NCBI GenBank assembly: GCA_021521415.1
Contig: JAIQDT010001096.1
Coordinates: 186,001-250,000, forward strand
DNA from: Bidens hawaiensis
Taxonomy: Eukaryota > Streptophyta > Magnoliopsida > Asterales > Asteraceae
DNA: 64,000 nt
Direction: 5' to 3'
Made by a program: the position numbers and the translations under genes. Below are positions 1 to 10,226 of the stretch, piece after piece. Below the pieces are notes generated by a model. That model ran no database searches. It was not told the origin of the DNA and saw nothing but the letters and a program-made list of their open reading frames with translations. Within the stretch, counting starts at the first letter, position 1. The number at the start of each line of letters is the position of its first letter.

Positions 1-66
1 TAAATAAACAGGTTCCATGTATTTTTCCGAGTCGGTTCCGGATTCGAGTTTTTTTGTGCACCTCTA
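1..66. repeat. End of a MITE-like repeat cut by the window edge
   Basis: The window opens in a sequence rich in GGTTCCG/GAGTCGG words that ends in TTTTTGTGCACCTCTAA. The same terminal word closes the MITE at 46286-46598, so this is probably the tail of a related hAT-like MITE. The other end lies outside the window. The following 67-315 shows nothing recognisable. Confidence 0.35.
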
Positions 67-320
67 ATTAAACCCAAGCTTGATAAGCATTTGGGCTTTC
101 ATCTATGACCATGACCAACTGACCACCATTATTTTGGCATATTTCAAGCAGGCTTTTTGGGAATTTGAATTATAACATTTTGAGACAGTCCTAAAAGACT
201 AAAACTCTGTACACACTTTTTTCTAAATAGAACCTATGTTATTATCCAATATCAAAGACTTACAATGATAGTTAGTAACTAGTAATTACTTATGAAGGAT
301 GTTTTTTCATTGTGCTCTAT

Positions 321-1421
321 TGAAGAAACACTAATTGACCCCGGGCAGATTATGGATAATCTGGGGGTTAAATAGATGTTTCCCACGAGGGGTTAGGTCC
401 GGCAAAGATGGTTCTTCTGATGACCTGCAAAACAGACACCGTGAGCTCGTCACTGAGAAGGGGGGGGGGGTACCTCCTTGTGACCACCCTCCGGCGTGAG
501 AATCAGACTAGATTGCTCTTGAATATAAGTGTATATTAAGAGATTGCTAGAGAAGATAAGATAATGAGATATCAGATAATGTAAGATAATGTAATGTCCA
601 TACCATTCCAAGGTGTTGGAGTATTTATAGCCGAAGGTAGGTTTCCAAGAAGGTACAGCCGGCTGAATAGTATTCCTGTTTTGCTAACTGTGGGCTACGC
701 ACATGCCATGCTGGTAGTTGGTGGGTAGGCAGCGGCTGATAGTGACCAGGCCGGCTGTGTACTATTCTTTTCCACCAACTGCAGGCTATGCACGTGCTAC
801 GACAGGTTGGTGAGTAGGCAGCGGCTAATAGTGACAGGGGTTGGTGAGTAGGCAGCGGCTGATAGTGACCAGGCCGGCTGTGTACTATTCCTTTGTCACA
901 GTGAGCTGTCGCTGCTTTGGTCAGACCTTTTGTCCATACCTCGTCAGGTACAGTACAAAAGGTCCTCCAGTAGCGTACGGACTGGCTCATTTGGGCGGGA
1001 GTATTCCCGGCTTTGGGCGGGAGTGCTCCCGGCTTGCTCACTCCTTCTTCAGGTGACATTACTGAATTATTTAAGAGTTAAGTACCTTGTGCGTGTGTAG
1101 CCTTGCTGCGCGGGTAGCCTTCCCTGATGGCTAGTATCCGTTACTGCGGGAACAGGCGGAGTACGTCAACCATTGGGAGGCTTTTCCTGCGGGAACAGCT
1201 TGCGTACTGCGCGTAAGGACGTCACGTCTCTGAGCATGGTGGGTCCTGCGGATCCAGTTGGTTTCTGCGCAGACGTCTCTCTTCAAGGTGAGTCTTGCGA
1301 GTTTAGCCTTTGCGCAGACGTCCCTGTTGAAGGTGAGTCTTGCGGTTTCAACTGCGCAGACGTCCCTCTTTGAGGTGAGTCTTGCGGGTCCAACTGGGCT
1401 CTGCTGGGACCTACCTCTTCA
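321..1421 (-). repeat. 3' LTR (left copy) of the 9.9-kb retrotransposon
   Basis: 1101 bp, near-identical to 9154-10221. It differs by a 29-bp stretch at about 348-376, a longer G-run (11 versus 7 G) near 460-470, and about three substitutions. On the minus strand a TATA-like GGCTATAAATACT lies at about 620-632, a likely promoter or polyadenylation area. Open frames inside it recur in the other LTR and have no protein character. Confidence 0.92.
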
Positions 1422-1436
1422 AGTCCCCCCAGTCCA
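1422..1436 (-). other. Polypurine tract next to the 3' LTR
   Basis: Read on the minus strand the bases beside the left LTR are GGACTGGGGGGACT, a purine-rich tract in the expected place for plus-strand priming. Confidence 0.75.
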
Positions 1437-1804
1437 ATGTTCTTCTCATGAATTGTTAATAAGTGAGGTGAACTTTTGGACTTAAGCAAAGGGTTTTGAA
1501 AAGGGTTTAGTTTTAAGGTTTTCCATGGGGATTCTTCCCGCGGAAGTCCTAATGTCACATGCAGAAATTCCCGACTTTTCTGCTTGATCTTTGGGTATGA
1601 TGCGGGTAGGTCTGTAACCTCCTCGCAAGTCAGGAGCGTTGAGTTCCACTTGTGTAGATTCTCCATGAGGTTTTGGTAGTTTTGAACATAGTGATCAATT
1701 ATGTTTAAACAACCAATTCCATCTTGGAGTTTCAAACAATCTAGTTCTCGACGTTCCCGCTATGCGGGGATGTTATTCCCGTTTCCGCAAGCATGGCCCA
1801 GAAG

Positions 1805-2100
1805 ATCCTTCTTGGTTTCAATTCCCTGCGGAGTGCTAGGTATGTGAAGGGTTTCGCCTTGACACTGTACCCGCACTCGTCTTATAGTTACTTTACTTCC
1901 AAGGTATTCCTGGCTTCAATTCCCTGCGGGTGCTAAGTATGTGAAGGGTTTTGCCTTGACACTGTACCCGCACCCGTCTTATAGTTACTTGGTTGCCGAG
2001 GTATTCTTGGCTTCAATTCCCTGCAGGTGCTAAGTATGTGAAGGGTTTTGCCTTAACACTGTACTCGCACCTGTCTTATAGTTACTTGGTTGCCAAGGTA
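1805..2100. repeat. Three-copy tandem repeat of about 98 bp
   Basis: The word GGYTTCAATTCCCTGC recurs at 1813, 1912 and 2009. Each copy is followed by a shared block ending in CTTATAGTTACTT. The array lies between the PPT and the antisense gene promoter. Confidence 0.8.
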
Positions 2101-2442
2101 AGGGGTATAGTCCCGCTTACTTTTGAATCTTTTTTGAATCTTTTTGAAATTTGAAGAGTTGGTGAAAGGATAAGAACAGTCCAAACTGTTGAAACGTCGT
2201 CCGACGGTTTCTTCTGACAGTGTCAGGACGTGCAGGAAGTTATGGCGACGTGACAGTATATGGTCATTCCAGACGCTTTTTCAGGCGCGTGGGCGCGAGT
2301 TTCGGGCGCGTGGCCGCGAAGTTTGCGGCACGCGTCCTGTCAACAGTTGTTGCCAGCTTGCATATTACACGTGTCATAGTTTCATTGCACCTGCGCTTTC
2401 CTCTCTCTTCCGCATTAAATTCATCGCATTCATTGCGATGAG

Positions 2443-2450
2443 TATATAAA
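2443..2450 (+). promoter_or_regulatory. TATA box of the antisense gene
   Basis: TATATAAA followed by GGGAGGAGAGG, about 120 bp upstream of the ATG at 2572. A start site near 2475 would give a leader of about 95 nt. This places a plant core promoter inside the retrotransposon, on the strand opposite to gag. Confidence 0.6.
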
Positions 2451-2571
2451 GGGAGGAGAGGATGCATCTCAACTCACAGTTTCACCTCTCTTCTTCTTCT
2501 AAACGATTTCCGGCGAATACTCTAACTTTTCTGTCGAGCATTCTCCTGAAATCGTTCTTTACATTCAAAAC

Positions 2572-5500
2572 ATGTCTTCTCATGATCTTGAAGTTACTGC
2601 TGAAGAGTCGGACGTGTATTCCGAGAACCCAACGTCCACTTCTGAGAGGGACGATAAGAGTACTGCTGGCGAGTGCCAGTGTGCTCTTCCCGTCGACCAG
2701 TATCAGTACATCGTCAGGAAGTTCATGCTCGAGCCTTTCGAGCCTGAGTTTCCTGAGCCACACTAGACGGTGTACGATGCCCCCAAGGGCAAAATAGGGG
2801 TGTATGCTGCATTCTTCATCTATGGGAATCTCAGGTTCCCATTGACGAAGTTTGTGTACCGTGTTTTGGAGAGACACGGTGTACATTTGACGGAGGTACA
2901 CCCAATGGCGATCGCCAAGATTCGCCATTTTGAATGGGTGTGCCTCATTCTGGGCGTGGAGCCCCATGTCGACCGCCTGATGACCTTCTATTCCTGGAGG
3001 TGCATCCAGGGGTGGTATACTTTGGTCACTCGGATCAAGGGTTTGAAGATCTGCGCTACCGAGCGCAGTCTTCGGTCTTGGAAGCGGGAGTTCTTCTATA
3101 TCTCCGCTCGCGTCGTCCCCATAGCGATGACGTTCAAGAACGGGAGAGCTCTCCCGAACCTTCACGCCTTCAACTACGATGAGGCGGAATGGTTCTCCAA
3201 GATTTCCCGAGTCCAGTCTCCGGTTTACCGCTTTGCGGAGTCCGGGATGGTGATGCTCGGGATGAGCCGGGTGTGGAAGGATGCTGGGGCGGAGGCGCCA
3301 CAGGTTCCCATCGTCCTTGAATACGGTTTGAACTCTATCCCTTACGGTATGCTTCATCTTCTTTGCTGATTTAAAGTTTTCTTCTAACTGTTTCTTTTGT
3401 TTTCAGAGGGAAACGACCTACAATCGCTCCTGCATCCGCGGGAGGCTGGTGGTCCCGCTCGGATGGGTACCCGTGCTCTTGATGAGAACGAGTTGCCCAT
3501 CTTGGAGCAAACGGCGGATCGGTTTGTGGAGGTCTACCCGCCGGGCCACCCGATTCTGAGCGCCACGCGGCCAGGTAAGGAGTTATTTAACCCTCGCCCT
3601 GTCAATGCTCAAACCTCTGCTGGAATTCCTCTAATTTTGTCATCTTCTGATGAGGAATCCGCAGATGGTCCTTTCTTCACGCGGAAGAAGAAGGCTGCTG
3701 GCGGGAAGGGTAAGGCGAAGGTTGCCTCTACTGCCGATCAGGGGAATCGGTCAGAGTCAGAGACCGAGAGTGAAGAGGTGGCGGGGAACCCTGGTGGTGA
3801 CGAGACCACTGTTCCGGAGGTTGAGACAGCTGTCACCTCCGGGCAGCCTAGTACGACGGTGAGCGGCGTGAAGAGGCCGGCTCCATCGGGTTCGTCCCCG
3901 CCTATCAGAACCTTCAAGCTGAAGAGAACTCGTAAGTATAATTTTCATTTACTTTAACTGCATATCCTTCCGCCATTATATTTAACTATCTTGTCTTCAT
4001 GCAGGCGTGGATGCAACTGCATTCCAGGGTGGAGCGGGGAGGAGCACCTCTGGACCCATGACGGTAGGTTTGGTCAACCTACCCGAGGCGATGACCCAGG
4101 CGACTGCGCCTGCTTCAAGTGTTGGTTCAGTTGCTAACTCGGTTGAGGCAACTGTTCCAACTGTAACATCATCCCCGCCGGCTGTCAGTGCGATCTTCAC
4201 GGAATCCTTCACTGAGCCGGCGGTGATATTTTCTGCGGGTTCTTCCGCAGCGGCGGCCATGGTTGTGAGTTCACCTCCAATGAGTTCACCTCCGATGGTC
4301 TCTACCGCAGCGGCTTCGACCGTGCCTCCGGCTCCGGCGACTACCTCGTCCCCGGCCGGTTCAGCAGGTATGTTCGGGGCTTCAAGCCAATCTCTGCCTC
4401 CTTCCCATCTGCCTGACCTCTTGGATGGATATCCGTTAGGTTCGGGTGATGGGTTTGGCGGCTACCGGCCTACTGTCGACCCTACAGGTGCGTAGGGTTA
4501 TTTTGGCCTTTTTATATATATTTTTGTTTTTTATCATCTTTTCCTAACTGCTTTTTGTTTTTGCAGTGTCGGATTCGAATGAGGTGTTTGTTCCACGGTG
4601 GAACATCCGCCGAGGAACCACCCTTCGGACGGCCGTGGATTGCGTCGAGTGGGCGCGCCACGCCGCCCCCAGTGGTGCACTGGGAGAAGCTATGTCGAGC
4701 TACCAAGAGGGTAGGCTGACAAATGAGCTTCGAATTCTCCTTGCCCGAATGCAGCCGCGCGTCGAGCTGCTTTGTCGTGAAAACGACAAGTTAAAGGCGG
4801 CTCGTATCCAAGAAGTAGCTCAGGCGCGGGCTATCCGGGAGGAGAACAAGAGACTCTCCGCCGTTGCTGCGGAGAAGGAGAAGGCCTTCAAGGCCCTCGA
4901 GGTTGAAGTTCAGGCCCGTCTCGAGGCCCGTTCCAAGGCTACCCAAGCTGTTAATGAACAGCTTCGGTTGGCTAAGGAAACTGCACGGAACGCAACTGAG
5001 AGGGCCACCAAGGCTGAAGCTGTTGCTGAGCCTCTACGCACTGAGAATGAAGAGCTCAAAGCCAAATTAGAGAGGCTCCAGCAGGCTCATGATGCCTTGG
5101 CCATGGAAGATGCCAAGAAGCTCCAAGAGATCTTGGACCAGAGGGGGGTGCTTGACCACACTGAGCGTAAGCTAAAGGGCGTCGAAGAGGCTGCAGCCAA
5201 AGATGTGTTGCTTGCCAACCTTACAAAGAACGAAGCCGAACGCGCCCGTAATGAAGCTCAAGCAGCCCTCCAGGAGGCTCTGGTTACCAAGGAATGGCTT
5301 CTACAAGAAGCGTTGTCGCAGGTATGCATAGCTTCATAATATCTTTACGCTTTTCTTTGTACTTAGAAAAGGTTTTGATACTTGTATTTTTGTTTTGTAG
5401 GTTGTGCATCGGGTCTTCACGGACACATCATATGACGATGCCATGAGCGCAGCCCTCAACGCTTCTCATGAGGATGGGGAAAAGGCTGGCTTCCTGCTTG

Positions 5501-5745
5501 GTCTAGGGTTCGTTGAGAAGGGCATCCCGCCTTCCAGCTTCCCTTTATATGATGTGGATACTGAAGCTGTATATGACCAAGCAGTGAACCAGTATGCCGC
5601 CTTCCCGCACCCGGTGGTGGAGAAGGTGAACGAAGTTGCTGCTGCTGATGATGGGCTAACCATTCTCAAGACCTTCCTTGAACCGCCACAGCCAACTGAT
5701 GGTGCGGGTACAAGTGGGTTTGGAGGGAGTGGCCCTGAAGCTTGA
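2572..5745 (+). CDS. Antisense spliced gene of the retrotransposon (putative gypsy-type transposon domain plus coiled coil), one in-frame stop
   Basis: Five exons fit in frame: 2572-3346, 3407-3931, 4005-4487, 4567-5321, 5401-5745. The introns are 60-79 bp, T-rich and GT..AG. Together they give 960 codons. The frame is kept across all four junctions, which is unlikely by chance. A single TAG interrupts codon 65 (2764-2766). Residues about 66-250, with GKIGVYAAFFIYGNLRFPLT and RHFEWVCLILGVEPHVDR, look like the plant 'putative gypsy type transposon' domain (PF04195), whose molecular role is unknown. Exons 2-3 are acidic, Ser/Pro/Thr-rich low complexity with a basic KRTRK end. Exon 4 (residues about 630-840) is a long Glu/Lys/Ala coiled coil. 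Exon 5 is acidic and ends GSGPEA. Antisense ORFs of this kind are known beside the 3' LTR of Tat-lineage elements; here the ORF has its own TATA box. The single stop may be a recent C-to-T change or may mark this copy as dead. Confidence 0.72.
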
Positions 5746-6069
5746 TCTTTTAAATCCTTTCCCACTTTTTAGGATAGATTTACGTCTTTGTATAGATTTA
5801 TATTCTTGTAGGCGGGTAGATACCCGGCCATTCTTGTAACAGTTGAATTTTTATGGAATATAAATCTTTTGTGCGGGTAGGACCGTCACTCTTGCTTTAT
5901 AAACGTTATACGACTTGCTCATGCATATTATAGTTTAATTTGGCACTTGTTTTGCCGCATAAACAATATATGATTCGCTTGTGCATACTTTAGTTTAACT
6001 TAGCAATTTCTTAAGTACTTTGGATAAGTTAACCTTTCAATGTGGCAGATAATAAGTTAAAGTTTTGCT
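5746..6069. other. 3' flank of the antisense gene
   Basis: AT-rich non-coding sequence with GCGGGTAGATACC-like words related to the following tandem array. It probably holds the 3' UTR and polyadenylation signals; none can be fixed with certainty. Confidence 0.4.
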
Positions 6070-7260
6070 TCCTCTTTCGTGATTGTGCGGGTAAGACCGT
6101 CACTTTCACTTAGTAGGATGGCTAAACTTTACCTATATCTGACCTGCGTGGAGGTTTTCCTCATTTTTTCCTTAAGAGATTTTCTAAGTTTTCTGAATAA
6201 GTTAACCTTTCGACGCGCGGTTGTCAATAAATTAATGTTCAGTTTCCTCTATCATGATTGTGCGGGTAAGGTCGTCACTTGCATTTAGTAGGATGACCAA
6301 ACTTTACCTATGACTGACCTGCGTGAAGGTTTTCCTCATCTTTTCCTTAAGAGATTTTCTAAGTGTTCTGAATAAGTTAACCTTTCGACGCGCGGTTGTC
6401 AATAGGTTAATGTTCAGTTTCCTCTATCATGATTGTGCGGGTAAGACCGTCACTTGCATTTAGTAGGATGACCAAACTTTACCTATGACTGACCTGCGTG
6501 AAGGTTTTCCTCATCTTTTCCTTAAGAGATTTTCTAAGTGTTCTGAATAAGTTAACCTTTCGACGCGCGGTTGTCAATAGGTTAATGTTCAGTTTCCTCT
6601 ATCATGATTGTGCGGGTAAGACCGTCACTTTCATTTAGTAGGATGACCAAACTTTACCTATGACTGACCTGCGTGAAGGTTTTCCTCATCTTTTCCTTAG
6701 AAATTCTTGCCGTTTTTTGTGTTTATGCGGGTTTTACCGCCTTCCACACGCAACGACTTCTTTTCACACTTATTTATGCGGTGAATACCGGCATATCAGT
6801 GTTTTGGATAAGTTAACCGTTCGACGCGCGGTTGTCAATAGGTTAACGTTCAGTTTCCTCTATGATGATTGTGCGGGTAGGACCGGCACTTTCATTTAGT
6901 GGGATGACTGAACTTCACCTATGACTGACCTGCGTGAAGGTTTGCCGTTTTTTGTGTTTATGCGGGTTTTGCCGCCTTCCACACGCAACGACTTCTTCAC
7001 ACTTATTTATGCGGTGAAGACCGGCATCATTGTTTTAAATAAATTAACCGTTCGACTCGCGGTTGTCAATAGGTTAGTTCGGTTTCCTCTATCTTGATTT
7101 GTGCGGGTAGGACCGGCACTTTCATTAGTGGGATGACCCAACTTTACCTATAACTGACCTGCGTGAAGGTTGGCCGTTTTTTGTCTTTATGCGGGTTTTG
7201 CCGCCTTCCACACGCAACGACTTACTTCCCCACTTATGTATGCGGTTAAGACCGGCATAT
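6070..7260. repeat. Tandem array, about 175-bp unit, six copies
   Basis: The anchor GATTGTGCGGGTA (with small variants) occurs at 6081, 6256, 6431, 6606, 6867 and 7096, so the first steps are exactly 175 bp and the later ones are longer by inserted blocks. Each unit carries TGACCTGCG and TCGACGCGCGGTTGTCAATA. The array separates the 3' end of the antisense gene from the 3' end of the gag/pol remnant, so it sits between two convergent transcription units. Confidence 0.9.
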
Positions 7261-7356
7261 CAGTGTGGAAAGTTCATTAAGTATAAATGTAAGATTATCA
7301 GCGTCAATGTGATAAGGAGAATCATTTTCATTAGAAGTGGCTCTGGGCCTTTTCTT

Positions 7357-7551
7357 TTACAAGTTTGGAATTGATCTACATGCACTGTGTAATTGAGCTC
7401 CCTTCCATGTTGTTTGGATGGGAGTGCCATCGAGCCGATATGCACTTGGTTCGGAATCTCGTTGTTTACGCAGTATGTAGTCTCCAACATTGTAGCTGTA
7501 GTTTCGTGTTTTTCCCAACTGGGGTTCTACACGCGTTGGCCTGCTCAGCAT
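7357..7551 (-). pseudogene. Integrase C-terminal remnant of pol
   Basis: A 64-codon frame reads NVGDYILRKQ and then AYRLDGTP...TWKGAQL. These resemble the GDLVLRK and AYKL..LDG..IPRTWNA.QL blocks at the end of gypsy integrases, with the DNA between them missing. It lies in the same frame as the end of gag, after one stop, which suggests a deletion joining gag to the last codons of pol. The match is by eye and short. Confidence 0.45.
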
Positions 7552-7554
7552 CCC

Positions 7555-9089
7555 TTACGCCACGATGTGTGCGAGTTCTCCATCTCTGACGAATGTCTCG
7601 ATGATGTCTTTCAATTCTATGCATTCGTCGGTGCTGTGGCCTTTTGTCCTGTGGAAGTCACAGAATTTGCTCTGATCAGCGTTGTGACGCTCTCGGATTA
7701 TTGGAGCCTTTGGCCATGGGAGCCTCTCGGTGTCGAAAATCTCGGTGACGCTTTTGGTGAGCGGCGTCCACCGGGGGTTCCGGTTCGACGACTGCTGTTG
7801 TCCTTTCCGCCTAACCGAGGGTGCGAGCCGGATGAGGTGTCGAAGTTTACCCTTGACTGCCAAATACCTAGCTTCCTCTTTTTGTTTAGTCGGGCGGTAA
7901 GGACGTTATTTTCTCTTGTTTTCTGGGTGTAGAGGTTTGTGCTTTGGGGAAGATCTCTACCCAGTTGCTTTTCCGTTTCCGCGAAGCGTTTAGCTGCTGT
8001 CATGATGGCATCCCATGTGGATGGCATGCCATCTTTACCCGTTAAGGTGCGGATGAGCTCTGGGTCTTTCGCGCCCTGGATGAAAGCAGCGCGAACAAGA
8101 TCTTCGCTAATACTGCCCAGACTTAGCTTCTTTGAATTGAAGCGCGTGATGAAGTCTAGTAAAGACTCATCTTCCTCTCGGATGCAGTTGAGGATTGTCC
8201 ATTGCTCTTCAGTGTACTTTCTTTGTTGACTGAAGTGTTGGCTGAACTTCTGTTGGAAGTCTGCCCAATCGTAGATGTGGTGGACCGGTAGACGGTCGAA
8301 CCACGCTCTGGCTGCTCCAACCAACGTCATCTGGAACATATAACACCACGTGGGTTCCGTCCAGTTGCTGACAGTTGCCCCCGCTATGAATCTGTTCAAA
8401 TGATCGTCTGGGTCGGATATACCATCATAGGTGCCGATATTGGACATCTGTTTGGCACTTGTTGGGGCGATTGCTTCCGCAATGTCCCTTGCAAACTTGG
8501 AGGTTCCCGCATTTGCAGCGGTTGGTCTGAAGGTTTTAGAGAAGTCACGTGGGTTTCCACCCGCGTTTTTTGGTTTGAAGGTTTCTCCAAAATTCCTTCT
8601 TGATTGGAAGTCTGTTTCCTTACGCTTCCCTTTCGCCTTATGGCGAGGGTTTACGTCGGTGTCGGATTCCTCCGAATCATCGTCCAAGTACTCGCACTCA
8701 TTGCTCATGTTGAGCTGTTGTCGAGTGCTTCCGAATTCGTCAGCCTGTTGGAGTGAACGTAAGCGTTCATCCAACTCAGCTTGGAATTCCCTTTGACGTT
8801 TTTCCGCCCACGCTTTAACTTGTTCAAGTGTTTGGCGGGGGGGCCTCGTCTGTTGTCTTTCCACCTGGGTATCAATGAATCCCAGGGGAGGATTGTTTAC
8901 TGCACTTGCCCCGGCTCGGGTAACCGGGGTAGTGTTCGTAAAATTTACTGCACTTGTCCCGGCTTGGGTAACCGGGGTAGTGTTCGTAAAATGTGTGTAT
9001 TCGCCGGTGTTCCCCCCAGTAGCTGGGGTTGTGGTTACCGGGGTTTCTTGGTTACTCCCTGGCCTGGGGACCGGAGTAACGTTAACCAT
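7555..9089 (-). pseudogene. gag: Retrotransposon Gag, frameshifted
   Basis: From the ATG at 9089 the protein starts MVNVTPVPRPGSNQ. An N-terminal region with repeated TNTTPVT.AG motifs and a charged coiled stretch is followed by the Retrotrans_gag capsid domain (WCYMFQMTLVGAARAWFDRL; EEQWTILNCIREEDESLLDF). This frame runs on to 7698 as Arg/Gly/Ser sequence without Gag character. The real tail appears in another frame (about 7880 to 7555): PRWTPLTKSV and the zinc-binding CDFHRTKGHSTDEC. A frameshift therefore lies near 7880, beside an A-rich stretch on the coding strand. Gag would package element RNA into virus-like particles; in this copy the nucleocapsid-like end is out of frame unless ribosomes shift. 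I chose 9089 because frames further upstream run into the PBS and LTR. Confidence 0.85.
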
Positions 9090-9137
9090 CTTTTCGGAGG
9101 TTTTGAAAAAACTGAGAGAATTAGTTCTAGCTTTTAT

Positions 9138-9153
9138 GCACGGATGGCGCCAA
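9138..9153 (-). other. Primer-binding site
   Basis: Reading the minus strand from the LTR end gives TTGGCGCCATCCGTGC, the expected complement of a tRNA 3' end beginning TGG. The second LTR element of this window has the same core at 28175. Confidence 0.85.
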
Positions 9154-10221
9154 TGAAGAAACACTAATTGACCCCGGGCATGTTTCCCACGAGGGGTTAG
9201 GTCCGGCAAAGATGGTTCTTCTGATGACCTGCAAAACAGACACCGTGAGCTCGTCACTAAGAAGGGGGGGTACCTCCTTGTGACCACCCTCCGGCGTGAG
9301 AATCAGACTAGATTGCTCTTGAATATAAGTGTATATTAAGAGATTGCTAGAGAAGATAAGATAATGAGATATCAGATAATGTAAGATAATGTAATGTCCA
9401 TACCATTCCAAGGTGTTGGAGTATTTATAGCCGAAGGTAGGTTTCCAAGAAGGTACAGCCGGCTGAATAGTATTCCTGTTCTGCCAACTGTGGGCTACGC
9501 ACATGCCATGCTGGTAGTTGGTGGGTAGGCAGCGGCTGATAGTGACCAGGCCGGCTGTGTACTATTCTTTTCCACCAACTGCAGGCTATGCACGTGCTAC
9601 GACAGGTTGGTGAGTAGGCAGCGGCTAATAGTGACAGGGGTTGGTGAGTAGGCAGCGGCTGATAGTGACCAGGCCGGCTGTGTACTATTCCTTTGTCACA
9701 GTGAGCTGTCGCTGCTTTGGTCAGACCTTTTGTCCATACCTCGTCAGGTACAGTACAAAAGGTCCTCCAGTAGCGTACGGACTGGCTCATTTGGGCGGGA
9801 GTATTCCCGGCTTTGGGCGGGAGTGCTCCCGGCTTGCTCACTCCTTCTTCAGGTGACATTACTGAATTATTTAAGAGTTAAGTACCTTGTGCGTGTGTAG
9901 CCTTGCTGCGCGGGTAGCCTTCCCTGATGGCTAGTATCCGTTACTGCGGGAACAGGCGGAGTACGTCAACCATTGGGAGGCTTTTCCTGCGGGAACAGCT
10001 TGCGTACTGCGCGTAAGGACGTCACGTCTCTGAGCATGGTGGGTCCTGCGGATCCAGTTGGTTTCTGCGCAGACGTCTCTCTTCAAGGTGAGTCTTGCGA
10101 GTTTAGCCTTTGCGCAGACGTCCCTGTTGAAGGTGAGTCTTGCGGTTTCAACTGCGCAGACGTCCCTCTTTGAGGTGAGTCTTGCGGGTCCAACTGGGCT
10201 CTGCTGGGACCTACCTCTTCA
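9154..10221 (-). repeat. 5' LTR (right copy) of the 9.9-kb retrotransposon
   Basis: 1068 bp, TG..CA ends, near-identical to 321-1421. It is followed by the TCTAT target duplication at 10222-10226. Confidence 0.92.
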
Positions 10222-10226
10222 TCTAT

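Larger units (their letters stand above)
321..10221 (-). mobile_element. Complete non-autonomous Ty3/gypsy-type LTR retrotransposon
   Basis: Two long direct repeats (321-1421 and 9154-10221) begin TGAAGA and end TCTTCA. They are flanked by an exact 5-bp target duplication, TCTAT, at 316-320 and 10222-10226. A primer-binding site sits inside the right LTR and a polypurine tract beside the left LTR, both read on the minus strand, so the element points right to left. It encodes a Gag on the minus strand (9089 to 7555, frameshifted), a short integrase C-terminal remnant (7551-7357), and a spliced antisense gene on the plus strand (2572-5745). Protease, reverse transcriptase and RNase H are not visible, so it needs proteins from a relative. 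The LTRs differ by only about three substitutions plus two length changes, so insertion was recent. The antisense gene and gag type point to the Tat lineage (inference). Confidence 0.93.

Noticed and set aside
625..1059. 144-codon minus-strand frame repeated at 9425-9859
   Set aside because: It lies wholly within the two LTRs, is duplicated because the LTRs are, and has no protein-like composition.
2482..3357. 291-codon minus-strand open frame
   Set aside because: It mirrors exon 1 of the plus-strand spliced gene, which has the domain match and splice continuity; this is a shadow frame.
6070..7260. CRISPR-like regular repeats
   Set aside because: Units are 175 bp without the short repeat/unique spacer pattern, and this is plant nuclear DNA within a retrotransposon.
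7393..7932. 179-codon plus-strand open frame
   Set aside because: Opposite strand of the Gag tail and its zinc-binding motif; no domain of its own.
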